Source of the DNA: Isoetes taiwanensis | Lineage: Eukaryota; Streptophyta; Lycopodiopsida; Isoetales; Isoetaceae | Length of the DNA: 64,000 nt | Assembly: GCA_021234155.1 (NCBI GenBank) | Contig: JAJEKV010000024.1 | Location: 14,298,913-14,362,912 of the forward strand | Direction of reading: 5' to 3' | In this document: piece by piece, positions 1-11,423 of the stretch | How the letters are laid out: each line of letters begins with the position of its first letter | Numbering within the stretch: the first letter of the stretch is position 1 | Translations under genes and position numbers: made by a program | The notes under the pieces: generated by a model | Told to the model about the DNA's origin: nothing | The model's input: only the letters and a program-made list of their open reading frames with translations | Database searches by the model: none

Positions 1-730
1 CTGGAAGCTCGAATGTCGTCAAGTTGATGAAGACATACAGGCAGTACTCGGCGAGCTCATATAACACGTGTGCCTTCCTCTTAGCCTTAAGGTCAGCAAA
101 CACATGGTAAGCCCACATGATGTCCTCCAACAGGAGCTGTTCCTGGCCCTGGTGGTGGACAACCTGGAGGGCGTCCAAGCCAGTAAGCCGTGCCCCCCGA
201 TCTCGGTGTAAGGGCATCTGTTCTGCTAACTGCCTCCACCGGGCAAAGTCATCCTCTCGGACGTACTCGTCATCCTCATCATTGAAGAGTACTGATGCCT
301 TGCCCTTCTTTGCTGGCCAGGTTTCATCATCCACGTACTCATCCATGAGTATAGCGAGCGCAAAGTTGACTTCAAAGTACTGCTGGGCCTCACGCATCAA
401 GACGGGCAGGTTCCTACCCTATCTGAGCTTCCCTGTGAGAATCTTAGAGGTATGAGAGTTGCCTCCCAACATCTTTTGCACAATATCCCTCTCTAAATAG
501 AGCTGGGGTGGATCCCTTATGGGGATACAGAGGGGTACCATCTCTTGAGTATAGAACTCAAGGAAGGCTGCATAATCTGGGTGGGCCTGCATGTTGGTGA
601 TAAGGTCCACCTTTTGGAGGAGAAAGGGCTGAAGGAGATCAAATGGGACTTGAGGATCCCAGTGTTCTCCATCTAGGTACCATTGAAGGAGGCTAGAGGT
701 CTTTATTGCAGAGGCGGGTCGTGGAGGAGG
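1..730 (-). pseudogene. Broken coding fragment of unknown family
   Basis: Read on the minus strand this stretch gives a long, mostly open protein-like frame rich in charged and aromatic residues. It runs from about 730 to the window edge and is interrupted by an in-frame TAG near 420. Segments such as LYLERDIVQKML and WAYHVFADLKAKRKAH look like real protein, with amphipathic helices, rather than random translation. I do not recognise the family. A similar short phrase (MQA[HR]PD) occurs here near 590 and again in the fragment at 1439-1980, so both could derive from one gene or one transposon-encoded protein. The left end runs off the window. Inference: decayed gene or transposon ORF. Confidence 0.35.
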
Positions 731-935
731 AGCAAAAAAAACAAGAGAAGCAAAGAAGAAAATGAAACCCTAAACTCTATTGAGTGTACTTTCTTTTTAA
801 CTTTTTATGCTAACGTCAGCATCAGTCATTAATATTAATTAAATAAATACTTTATATTCACGAAAAAAAGGTTAGACGATCAAAATTTCCTATATTTTTA
901 TACAAAATTATACAAGGGGTTGCTTGACAAGCAAG

Positions 936-1361
936 CTAGTTATGGTCTCCTCGAATTCTCTGGGCGAGAGCCAGATCCTTTGTCATGATGGTGACCATGA
1001 ATAGCACAGAGGTTGGCATCTCCAAGGCTACCAGGTAATCTTCAGTGGCCTCCTGGAGGGCGAGCATAGCAAAAGTCTGAAACCGAAGACCGGTCTTATA
1101 CTCCTGTGCTATTTCTCGGACCAGGTGCTGAAAAGGGAGCTTCCATAGCAGGAGCTCAGTTGTCTTATAGTACTTCCAGATCTCCCTCAAGGCCACGGTG
1201 CCGGACCTGTACCTGTGCGGCTTCTTTGGCTGAGACGACTTCTGGGGCTACGTCGGCTTCTTGGGCAGGGTCTTTCCCCCTGACATCGGCCGAGGTCGGG
1301 CTGCATCCACTCGATCGTGTCGTCGAGCAGAGCTCGTGGTCTTTCCGATGCCTCCAACCAT
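936..1361 (-). pseudogene. Divergent histone H3-like pseudogene
   Basis: The minus strand encodes a recognisable H3 histone fold. [15 protein letters not shown] leads into the alphaN helix, followed by [39 protein letters not shown] and a C-terminal [16 protein letters not shown]. The ATG at 1359-1361 starts a basic tail (GGKTLPKK) unlike the canonical H3 tail. The tail has an in-frame TAG before the PKKPHRYR segment. Loop 2 is frameshifted: DANLCAIH, the expected H3 sequence, lies in the neighbouring frame, and about 12 bases are missing overall, so the frame is restored afterwards. [10 protein letters not shown] recalls CENH3, but the rest is closer to ordinary H3. Stop plus frameshift indicates a pseudogene; an expressed divergent variant is unlikely. 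Confidence 0.7.
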
Positions 1362-1438
1362 CTTGAGCTTCTCTTTTAGGTACTCCCTGACTTATGGGCA
1401 GTAGACTTTCGCCTCTGTTTCACCACAGGAGTCTCGGT

Positions 1439-1980
1439 CTAGTTCGGAGGCCGCTGCGTGTTCTGTTTTAGGTTTGATTGGGGATGCTGCTGATCTTGAT
1501 TCTGCTTGGCAAGCTCCTCTACTTGCCGCTGCTGCTCGGCCCGCTCTGCCGTATAGGCAGTCGCCATGCGCTCTTCCACCTCTGCAAGGCAGCGAGCAGT
1601 GATCCTTCTTAGCAGCTCAACATGATATATGTCCGGCCTGGCTTGCATATCCAACTGGATGGATATCAGGTAATCCACCGTAAGGTATGATGGGACCACC
1701 CCAAACAAAGCTTTGGGTGGCCTCATCATACTGGTAACGAGAAAGGTCAAAGGGGTTGCCATCTATAATGGCTTGCCCATCTCCCATGTAGACATGTTCT
1801 CTACCCCGTACCGTCGGATCTCCCCTTTCCATTTCTGGCGTGTCGTCTCCTCGGACAAGCTCTCTAATCCTCTCGGCCTCTACCCTGATGGTCTCATCCT
1901 CGGGAACTTCCACACACAAGGGAGGGTAGAACTTGACGAGCATCAGGACTTGGTCGGGTTGTTCGACCAGGTGTTGGGTG
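1439..1980 (-). pseudogene. Frameshifted coding fragment upstream of the H3-like pseudogene
   Basis: Two overlapping minus-strand frames look like one decayed protein. The first (about 1943-1617) reads VKFYPPLCVEVPEDETIRVE and then an acidic/basic region ending in FDLSRYQYDEATQSFVWGG. The second (1762-1439) continues with a helical, glutamine-rich segment (LLRRITARCLAEVEERM, then AERAEQQRQVEELAKQNQ) that would form a coiled coil. A frameshift near 1700 links them. No family is recognised. It lies immediately upstream of, and on the same strand as, the H3-like pseudogene, so the two may have been one transcript or been carried together by a transposon. Confidence 0.35.
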
Positions 1981-2309
1981 CTTCCATTTATAAATTAAAA
2001 AAATACATGTAAAAAATCTAAACTATATATGACTAAGAAAAAACTCAGATGACATGCAAGGCACTAGGCAGCTCCTTGCTAAGGACGTATAGGTAATGCA
2101 CACATGTTTAACAACTTTTTATCTCCACAATGAAATCGTATTTATGCCCGGCAACGTTAGTGGTATTATAATGTTATATCTATGTGGTGATGTATTGTAT
2201 GCCTCACTCTTTGTGGTGCCTCACCCTTCATGGTGAACATTTAGTTGATTATTGATGCATGTTGCTTGTGCTTACATTTATGCACTTCTGCAGTGAGATT
2301 GGCCCCAAG

Positions 2310-3420
2310 AAAGACGGGGAAGACATGCCCTTCTTCCACATTGACTCTGGAGCACCACCAGTAGCCCGATGCCACGTGGATGGCCTCCTATCGGCCTGAA
2401 GGGTCGACATGAAGGGATCTCCAGATCTTATACGATGGGACCAAGATCAGAGCACTGTCCATTTACCCTAGTGGAAAGAACTAACCCAGGAAAACTTGAA
2501 GTTTGGGAAGTAGCACCCACCTACACATATTTGGAAATGGAATTTCCTTCTACCATGCATTGGGACACTTCTATCCGGCTACGAGAGACAGCAGATTGGA
2601 AGACACTATATGCAATGCAGAGCAACAGTCACAGAGTGAAGATGTATGATTGGGCCCATCAGTCGCACCTGTTCAGGATCTTAGTGGAGCTCGTCTTCTT
2701 ACACGGGATCAAAGTCTATGGCCTAGTGATGTCCCTCGCTACCTAGAATGACTTGGAGTAGGTGCAAAAAGCCTTCTTAGCACGGACATTGGGGGTGAAG
2801 TCCACGGTCCCATATAAAATCCTGTTGTAGGAGATAGGTTTCTTGCCTCTTCAGGGTGCGGCCCTTGATCGCCACATCGTCTAGATTCATAAGATGGTCA
2901 ATATGGACAATGCTCGTCATTCTAATGGCTTATACCATGGCAATGGAGCCACAATGCCTCAAGGCCTGCTGGAGGGAAAAGAGAGCTCAACGGCTGGCCA
3001 GATGGAATGTGCAGGAGCATAGATGCTTACAGGTGTAAATAGAGACAGATCACCATAGCTTGAGACAATACCTTAGCGCTTGCTTCCTCAGCAAGCTTTG
3101 GGATGTCAGCGCCCTTGAACAGGTCAAGACAATACACTACCAGCGCCATATAAATTCCACACTGGAATGAAGCCTACAATGCTACCTGCATACCCATCTG
3201 CTCGAAAAGACGCAGACTCGTTGCCTTGATTCACATGTGTGCAAACCATCTCTGAATTGAAATATGCAGATGGATTGGGGAGCCATGCCAGGATAGGTTT
3301 TGTCAATGTTGCCAAAGGGAGCCGTTGAGGATGAATGCCATACCCTTCAGAGCTGTCTAACATGTGATCAAATTTCAGACATGTTATGCTAAGTTGGTTA
3401 GGCCTGGCTAGCTGATACAT
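2310..3420 (+). pseudogene. Stop-riddled coding-like remnant, unidentified
   Basis: Plus-strand frames show short protein-like runs interrupted by stops, for example FFHIDSGAPPVARCHVDGLL near 2330 and the 125-residue open frame 2369-2746 in another frame. Base composition is less AT-rich than the DNA to its right. The minus strand has a 98-codon open frame at 3124-3420. Nothing here matches a family I can name. It may be an old transposon or the far end of the decayed unit that occupies 1-2000. Low confidence that any of it is translated. Confidence 0.2.
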
Positions 3421-6400
3421 GTGATATTGGGCACGACTTTTGCACAGATGCTAGGATCATACCTTCAAGAGGGCATGGATATGAGAGAACAGCTATGCCC
3501 TTGGACACACACCTAACATGTATATATCTTTCATGATGTATATTTGTATAGTTTGATTGCATTCTTAATACTGCCACAGTTCTTCCCTCGAAACCCTTTG
3601 GGATGGGGGTCTTTTAATCCAGACAATAATAAGCATGATGCGCTTCTTCATTAGGTCCCATAGGCCGATTTTCTTAATGGACAATAAAAACCATTCTAAT
3701 TCTTTTCTTGTAAACTAGTCTTTCTCTTCAATCTCAACCCAACCATTAATAATCATGGCTTCTTATACGAGAGGCAGTTCCCTTAAACTACTATGCCTTT
3801 TCTTATCAATAATTTGTCAATGGTTCTTGATATTATCCTTTTGGCCCCTTTTTATTAGTAGGTAGCTTTGGGAAAAATATTTGCATAGTATTTGCTATAT
3901 TTTTCCAACCCATTCAACATGGATCGTGGTTGCTCCATATCACTTAGCCATGCCGAAAGCTTGAATGGCCTAAATCCTCCCCCTTTTTCCCCTTGTTTTT
4001 GTGGGTTCTATAGCTTTGTACCAATTTTAATCTACCTCAATGAAGAGTCAATCAATTCTTCTTTTAGACTTGTTTATTGAGCTTATACTTCTTTTGCAAA
4101 GCTATGCCTATACCAAAATTCTGGTTTTACAAACAAGTGTTTGTTAGACATGTAGCTCACACACCGCCTTTGTTTTTGCTTTACCATCGCAACAATCATG
4201 CAGAGCTAATCGCAGAAGGCCCCCCCTCCCCTTAAAAAAAATAAAAATAAAAAAATTGTTGTTGTGGTTGCTTATTGATTCTTTCTTTTTTACTTTTGGC
4301 CGAAACCCAAAAAGACCACGTCTCCCATAAACAACCACAACAACAAAACCACAAGGGTTTAAGGACAATTCAATGTGCCATGGCGCCTTATTTATCTTGA
4401 ACGTTGATTTCAATTTTGAGATAATAGGAATGGATAGCAGATTAAGTCTTAGGCTTCGATGATATGGCAAGACAAGAAAGTTGTTGGGACTACATCTTAA
4501 TGGTGCCCGGATACTCACATAAACCATGCCCAAAAAGGTTGTGACAAGAGTCTAGTTTCAAATACATAAACCAAATGGATGGCAAATTGGACAAACTTGC
4601 ACATTCTCGATGTCAAAATTGTCCTTTCATTTACGTTTTCTCAATCTGATTCGATGCTCTCCCTATTCTAAACAAACAACCTTGCTTTGTTTTCCTCACA
4701 TCACCTAGATTTTTGTCAGCTATGGATGCCAGACATGCTAATTGGCCTTTTTAATTTGTAATCAAAGGTACAATATCTAGTCCAGATCTTTAGAATACTT
4801 TGAATATCAAATAGTGAATCTTATAACCTCCAATTTAACCACATAATTTAACCTCCTTCCTATATTGGCTGGTTAAAAAAGGAACAAAATGTCGACACAT
4901 CGGAGGGTTGCCTTCTTTGTTTGCAGAGGTTATTATTTGTTCTCACTTCCCTATGAGGATTTGGAAGATCATTTGATGCTAACGTCTATTGTATGCTTAT
5001 GACTTTCTTACACATACATGCTCATTTTCTTTGTTAAAATTTCAAATTCATCATTATCTGAGATGATTTTGAAGATGTTAGCCAAGATTTAAGATCTATA
5101 ATCATTTGAATAATATTTTGGTATGTAATATTATATTTGACAAAAGTTTCCTTTTCAGTACTTTGGTTGTATTATGCATTTGATCATCTAAGTACTTTGG
5201 TTGTTTTATGCATTAGATCATCTAATTAACTAGTTGCAAAATAGTAGCTTGCAATTTCTCTACCCTTTTGTATGGTCTTTCATTGTATCAAATTGCCCAA
5301 CAATACTTTCACACATATCCAGAAGAAGCATCATAGAACTTACAGAAGGTGCAGATTCTGGCATTGGCTAATTGGACCTCACAACAATAATTGTTGTTAT
5401 TGTTACTGCTGCACACAAGGTCGCCTATGCATAATGAAATTTGCAATGCTAAATTTGAATAATAAAATGGATATCCTAAAGCAGGCCAATAACATCTTTG
5501 TATTTGGATTTTGACCTTGCTAAGTCACAGCAATAAGCAAAACACCAAGATTTACAAAAGGCATTGGCTTGCTCTGTCAGATTCTCCTCAAGTCTTATGT
5601 AATTATCTATACAAAAAATTTATCGCAGCGGCCTTGGGTATTGCTTAATAAGGAATGTGTGACAGTTCGAGTTGAATGAATTGAATGTAGAGGGTATGAA
5701 CTTGTGTCGTTGCATTGAGTTCTCGTGCTCCTACGGTAGACGGATGTTATAAGTGATCTCAATGCATAACAATCTACAAGGAACAATTCAACAAATCTAT
5801 GCAATGTTCTAAAGGGAAAGACTATTTATACAATGTCAGTTTAAAACTAGAGTATTTTTTAACTCAAGTATGCACTAGTCGATTGCATAGTTAGAAACTT
5901 GAAAGAAAGAGGTCGGTTATTTGATTGTTCAATAATGGAAGCACCATTGTGTTGGCTCTAGCCCCTTTCCTAAATGGGTCACTGACATTAGGTAGCAAGA
6001 TAACACACAATATAAAAGAGGGCAATTAAACAAACGGCAATTACACGACAGCAACATGGAGGGAGATGTGTGCAAAAGCATAGAGTCTATGGTGAATGTT
6101 TCTGAAGATAATGTCCACACTAAAATAAATTAGATTTAATGACCAACCATCTTCAAAGATAATGTGAAAAGAAATTAATTCCCACATAAAAGCCATGTAA
6201 TTCCCAAAGTTATGTTTAAATAAATGCTTTAGGTAGATGACATGGCAGGAAACAATTGGGTGGGCCAATTTCTTCAAAAACCTATGTGACGGTTCAGGCC
6301 TGAGGGAAAATCTGATCAAGTTCAGGGCTTAGGTTTTGGAAGACCCACAAATAGTGCCGATTTGGCGATTTCGGCCCAATGGCTTCCTCTGGAGAATTCA

Positions 6401-7200
6401 GTAGAAAAATCAAGTAGCGATGGAGCTGGATGAATAAGCTGCTATGGCCACAAACGTGAAGCCGAAAATTCCGTCATTTTTTTTTGTTGAACAGGAGGCA
6501 GGGACCTATGGCAATAGCAAGAGGCAGGGAGCTATGGCAAGAGGCAGGTTGCTCAATGTGACCTCATCATGGATGTTGATGCTGGCAGACACACTCAGAT
6601 CTCCAAAATCTCAAGAATTAGAAGATTGCGCATTGCCTCTGGCACCAAAATCTACTGAAATATCATTTGATCTATGCATTAAGCTGAAGCCAGAACCTTG
6701 ATATGCGTCCCTGCCAAAACAATTCGTCAGAACCAAATCCAGAAATGAATTGCCCATTGTTTGGGCACCTCTTTGGAGTAGCGGGGCAAAGGAGCTGTGC
6801 ACGGCGACCAGTGATCCGTGGCTGGGCATATTTTTTTATTTTTATTTTTTTTCCAAACATGCTATTTTTTGCCCTCCGAAACATGGAATATCCTAAAAAT
6901 TAGACGTGTTGCTATTAAAGCTAAAAGGCATCTTGCTTATAAGAATTACATTAGAAAATAACATATTATGCTTGTCTCTATGTTAGTTTATACAATTATT
7001 TTTTCACTCTTTACACCTCTTAACCAATTGCACCTCAAACTAGCCATATTTATTTCGTTTATTTGCCCCTGAGTTTTCCAAGAGGATGTGTGTAATCATT
7101 TCACATTTTTTTAAAAGTGTTGAATAAGTTGCAACTTTTCTTTTATACTAATTTTTTCATGGACAAATAAAGAGACTTACTTCTAATTTTTAGATAGATA
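3421..7200. other. AT-rich intergenic DNA
   Basis: No convincing gene on either strand. The longest open frames (129 codons at 4144-4533, 92 at 6041-6319) have low-complexity translations and no motif. One clear feature is a tandem duplication of about 36 bp at 5158-5225, containing GTACTTTGGTTGT twice. Another is a run of GGAGGCAGGGA/C-type repeats at 6497-6548. Homopolymer A and T runs are common. Confidence 0.6.
5158..5225. repeat. 36-bp tandem duplication
   Basis: The phrase GTACTTTGGTTGT, then ATTATGCATTTGATCATCTA, is repeated immediately as GTACTTTGGTTGT, then TTTATGCATTAGATCATCTA. The two units differ at only a few positions. It lies in non-coding DNA. Confidence 0.85.
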
Positions 7201-7204
7201 GATG

Positions 7205-7395
7205 ACAGAAGCCATAGCTTATGGAGCACAATTTACAACACACCCAGATGGGTACTGCCTCCAGCACTACCCCAACCACTGTACAAAGCTAAAGTGGGTC
7301 TCTCCCTATCAACTTTACAACGATACATGGCCACTTGCACAACCTGACCTTTGGTATGGCGGTGACCTTTGGTATGGCAGTTAGGATCCACACAG
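7205..7395 (-). mobile_element. Degenerate SINE copy (same family as 47,960-48,200)
   Basis: Read on the minus strand, the order of landmarks is ACTGCCATACC, AAGGTCA, GTGGCCATG, GTAAAGTTG, GACCCACTT and CCCATCTGGGTGTGTTGTAA. This is the same order as in the SINE inside copia C near 48.0-48.2 kb. The pol III B-box of this copy is damaged: the CATACC-AAAGGTCA segment is present twice and the GGTTCAA box is reduced to GGTTGTGC. This is therefore an old copy. I assigned the edges from the shared segment only, and no target-site duplication was identified. Confidence 0.6.
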
Positions 7396-9960
7396 AGCCC
7401 AAGCATTGCTACCTTTTGGTTTTGCATTATTGTTGGACAAAGAATTCTATTGATATTAAGTAGATATTACATGAATATGTTAATTGTCAAAGTATAGACC
7501 GAGGTATATGTATTTTTATATAAGGGATATAAACTAGACATATTCTTTGCACCAAGAGAGTGTAATTCTGGAAAGGCATTTACAATGACAGAAGGAAATG
7601 TATTGTTGAATCGAGTTGAATAAAGAAAGCTTGAACAATATCAACTTTGAAAATGAATGTAATCCCTTTGCACCAAAAAGACATCCAATATTTTAAGCTG
7701 CTTGAAGTGTACTGCACTACTCACAACTTGCAATACTACCATCAAGTGTTCAACATTTTTTGAACTTGAAGTAATATGGAAAGGGAGTTATATTGCATGG
7801 ACAAACCCTTGGGAGGTGGGTCGAACCCTTGGGAGGTTAGTCGATATGTGGGCCGATGGCATATTCTATTTTATGTAGTTGGATGTCTTGTCTGGCTGGC
7901 CAAGATTGGTTTGTAGAGTTGCATTAATCGACATGAGAAAACGGCTCCACTACCATCCATTTGAAGTGAGCTTTTGTTAGGGTGCAATTCGAGGCCTAGT
8001 AAAACGCGAGGAAAAGGAAGTTACAGCCATATACTTCTAGCTTGATCTTTCTATTATGCATTTTGGAGGGGTTAATATAAGTGCAAACCCTTGTACACTA
8101 TACGAAGTAAACGCTTAAAGCAACCTTTGTCTACACAAAAGGATTAAGATGGATCACCATAGAGAACATATACCATTATAGATGGTGAGATATCTGCCTT
8201 TGGAACTCTTGAAAACTATCTTTTTGTGCTTCCCAACCATAATACAATGATCACCAAAAGCAAAGAACTTGTTAAATCATTCATGTCAAAGCTAAGATAA
8301 AATAAGATAAAAAGAGACAATATGGCAAAGGAAGTCCAGTTCCATTGACAAGTCCAGTTCAATGGAAACCATTGCAACCATTGTTGGTCCCATTGCAACC
8401 ATTGTGGACCAACATTGAGTCGCCTTCCCAATTTGACGCATCAGTACCTTGCAATGGATGTGCTGCTTTACATTCCTTGATACACTTCATGCATTCTTTC
8501 AGGTATAATGAATCTTCACAATTAGAGTAAAGAAAGTCATAGCATCGAATTAAACATGGACAAATAATGTTCAGATTCATAGCTGCCATACAAGTAAAAG
8601 TTCAAATGAAGGTAAAAAAGACTACTTGTTGGAGTTTTTTCATGTCAGATGAGTGGCATGGATCGGTCTTAACCATGATGAGACTCAAAGAAAGTCATAG
8701 CACCCAATTGAACATGGCAATTTGATGATGAGATTCATAGCTATCACAAATAGCAAATAATATGTTTGACCTGAATGTGTTATATCCTCGACAAAGAAGA
8801 TACATGGTTGGTTATACTTACAAAATACGGTAAGAACAATTACCAAGGTCTTGCTTCCCACAGCTGCAACTGATTCCATTGTACTGCAAAAAGCCTTTAA
8901 AGCATCTGGTGAAGTTTTTCATTCTCCAAAATACTACGCTTTTTCAATTCGTCAAACCCGTGTCATTAAACAAAGCATGTAAGACAAGGAACACGATTCC
9001 AAAATTTTTTGATACCATTGAACTTAAGGACCACAATTTTACAATGACAATCTAAACTTACAAAAGACGTCTCATTTGCTGATGACTTTCAGGAGTAAAA
9101 AATGCCCTGATGTCTTCTTCCTCTTCTCTAGTCTCTTCAGTGATCTTTACACCTTCTTCTTCGACTTGTTCCTCGCTCATCTCCTCGTCTTTTTCCATTG
9201 CAGTGGCTATCAAGGTTGGTGGAAATTCAAAACTTCACAGCAAAATTAGTTTTTAAAAAAAATTCATATTTTGTACAAAAAATGCTAACGTTTAGGGTTT
9301 AATGGACCTATAGAATAGCTCTTCTAAAACGTACTTAGTTGCAATCAAGTCTTTCTTGATTAATGAAAGCCACGATCACAAGCTCAAATGCAAAACAAAG
9401 CTTGTACACAAAGTCAGATTCTTGAATTAATCTCACAACATGTAATGCCGGCCAACTCTAGAGTCGATGGTTTGCAAAAAGATATGAAAGCCTAGTATAT
9501 AAGTGCTGGCTAAAAGAACATTTTGGCCTACCTCTATAGACCGAAGCGCTTGAACAGGCAAGCTCTGTTGGCTTTTTCTTTTCTCTAACTATATATCTCA
9601 TCCTTTTTTTTTAGTGATTGGAGCTAGGCATCTCGCCTTTTTTTAGTGCTTGGAGCTATATTTTTTATTTTATTTTTAGCACTTTGGCAGGCGTCTCTTA
9701 TTTTTTTAGTGGTTGGAGTTATAGTTTTATTCTATTTTTAGTTGTTGGAGTTATATTTTTATTCTTTTTTAGCACTTCGCAAAAATGCTGGTACAGGGCT
9801 ATGGCTATGGATATTCAGGCAAATTCGGAACGGTTATTTCTGCTTTAGCGATGCGGCCCCCTTTCAATCTAGTTCTGGTTTTTGCCTTTTTCTGTTGGTG
9901 CAACCAATGAGCTCTTATACTTTAGGGTTTTCCAACGGGCTATATCTGCAAGCTCTGCCT
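7396..9960. other. Intergenic DNA with several short duplications
   Basis: No gene recognised. Visible duplications are a roughly 22-bp unit with CCCTTGGGAGGT at about 7806-7847, a 20-bp unit CCCATTGCAACCATTGTKG in tandem at 8373-8412, and a roughly 60-bp dispersed duplication. The last starts AAAGAAAGTCATAGCA, with copies at about 8530-8590 and 8689-8749. Open frames here are short and without motifs. Confidence 0.55.
8530..8749. repeat. Dispersed duplication, two units of about 60 bp
   Basis: Both units start AAAGAAAGTCATAGCA, share AACATGG in the middle and end GATTCATAGCT. Their starts are about 159 bp apart. The intervening DNA is unrelated. The units differ by several substitutions and small indels, so the event is not recent. 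Confidence 0.75.
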
Positions 9961-9968
9961 TGTTGCAA

Positions 9969-11417
9969 CCATGGTTGGCAGATAACACGTTAGCCCCAAT
10001 TTGCTAACGCGTTATTCGTGATTAAAAAACATAACAGGAAATCACGTATGTTAGTTTTGCCAAAAAAAAAAAAACAGAGGTCTTTTTTCCCTTCAAAAAA
10101 AATTCTCTTGTGATCTCCGTTCCCTTTGGCGACTGCTCCAGCCTCTAATCCGGCGATCGTGGTTGCTCCAGCCTCTAATCCGGTCGTTTTTTATTGCTCA
10201 AACATCCCCAGCCCAGGTAAGAAGTAGTCAGAGTTTTGTTGGATATTTTAGAAGTCTGAGAAGTCCGAGCCTGTTTGGCTGGTAGAAGAAGCATCTGCAA
10301 TCGTATAATTTGAGCTGTTCTTCTTTGGCACTTCCTGCAATCAATCGTTCTTCCCTTGCTGTTCTTCTTTGCCACTGCCTGCTTTCTATCACTATGTATT
10401 ACTCCGCAATCTGTCCAGCATTCCATGCTCGAACCTTTGATCGAATCTGCGAGTCTTTTCGAACACCATAGGCATGCCTACACTTTGATTTTCCCAAATC
10501 TTTGGATTAAAATGCTGCTGATCAGGTTCAAGACCTCCAATAATGCTTGCATATCGTTTAAACAACCTATTCTCAGATGATCTTAGAAATCTGCCAGTTC
10601 TTTTGAACAGCATAGGCATATCTAGGATTTGATTTTCCCCAATCTTCAATTTAAATTGCTGCTGAGCTATCGGACTCTGATGAAGCATTCCAGGCTGTTT
10701 TTATTTCCTCTTCCTGTTTTCATCAGAATGAATTTTGAATTCCGAATGCTTCCTATTAGTTCCGATCCCCATCCGATTCTCAATCTGTCCCCAAATCATT
10801 TCTTCTAATTTTTTTTGTCGATCTTGTTTCAAGCTTTGCCAAAACTTTGCCAAAATGTGTCATCCTCACTCTGTTTCTTGCCTTTGTCGGATTTGTGGCA
10901 GAAAGTCAGTTGCTTTTGGAGGATTCTATATGGCTGGCATTTCTGAGCAGATCCATGTCATTAGTAGGATGTTCCTTAGTGCATTATAAAATTCAAATCA
11001 AGAAATAATCTGCTCAGAACAAGCAAGAGTTAGATATAAAGATCTATTAAATTTATACAAAACTAAATGTAGATCTCTATTCTTGCAGTGTTGCAAGCAA
11101 TCTTCTACTGTTTTTTTCCTGCTGTTTTCTTCTACATGTAGAGATTCGAATGCTGCAACCTTTAATAGACCGAATTCAGCGCGCAATACAGGTTTGGGCA
11201 TTATTGTGAAGTCTTAGTAGGTTAGAATAGGTGTTTGAGAATTCTGATTGCATATTTGAATTCAGCGTGTTCGAATTAGTAAAGAACAAGTTTCAAATTG
11301 TTAAAAATCGAATGTTTTTTTTTGGCAAAAAAATAACTCGTTATCACCTCTGGTGATAACTCATTAAATACGTTATTTTCGCGTTAGCCGTTAGCTAACC
11401 ACTAACTGAAACTATGG
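9969..11417. mobile_element. 1.45-kb inverted-repeat element with TTGCAA flanks (putative DNA transposon)
   Basis: The left end starts CCATGGTTGGCAGATAAC and the right end, read inward on the minus strand, starts CCATAGTTTCAGTTAGTG. Both ends then carry GTTAGC/GCTAACGC motifs, giving degenerate terminal inverted repeats. Both sides are flanked by TTGCAA (9963-9968 and 11418-11423), a candidate target-site duplication. There is no transposase; the interior has no coherent ORF. Internal features include two CTCCAGCCTCTAATCCGG units near 10136-10185 and a duplicated segment at 10448-10672. The family is not identified. TTGCAA is its own reverse complement, which weakens the duplication argument. 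Confidence 0.4.
10130..10672. repeat. Internal duplications within the 9.97-11.42 kb element
   Basis: CTCCAGCCTCTAATCCGG occurs twice, about 30 bp apart, near 10136-10185. A longer imperfect pair follows. A segment containing TCTTTTCGAACACCATAGGC at 10452 and one containing TTCTTTTGAACAGCATAGGC at 10597 both run on through GATTTTCCC and AATTGCTGCTGA or AATGCTGCTGA. They are about 145 bp apart. The function of these duplications is unknown. Confidence 0.7.
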
Positions 11418-11423
11418 TTGCAA

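Noticed and set aside
936-1361. Functional CENH3 gene
   Set aside because: An in-frame stop in the tail and loop-2 sequence in a shifted frame; most of the fold resembles ordinary H3 more than CENH3.
4144-4533. 129-codon minus-strand frame as a membrane protein gene
   Set aside because: Runs of Phe and Ile come from A/T homopolymers; there is no start context and no homology visible.
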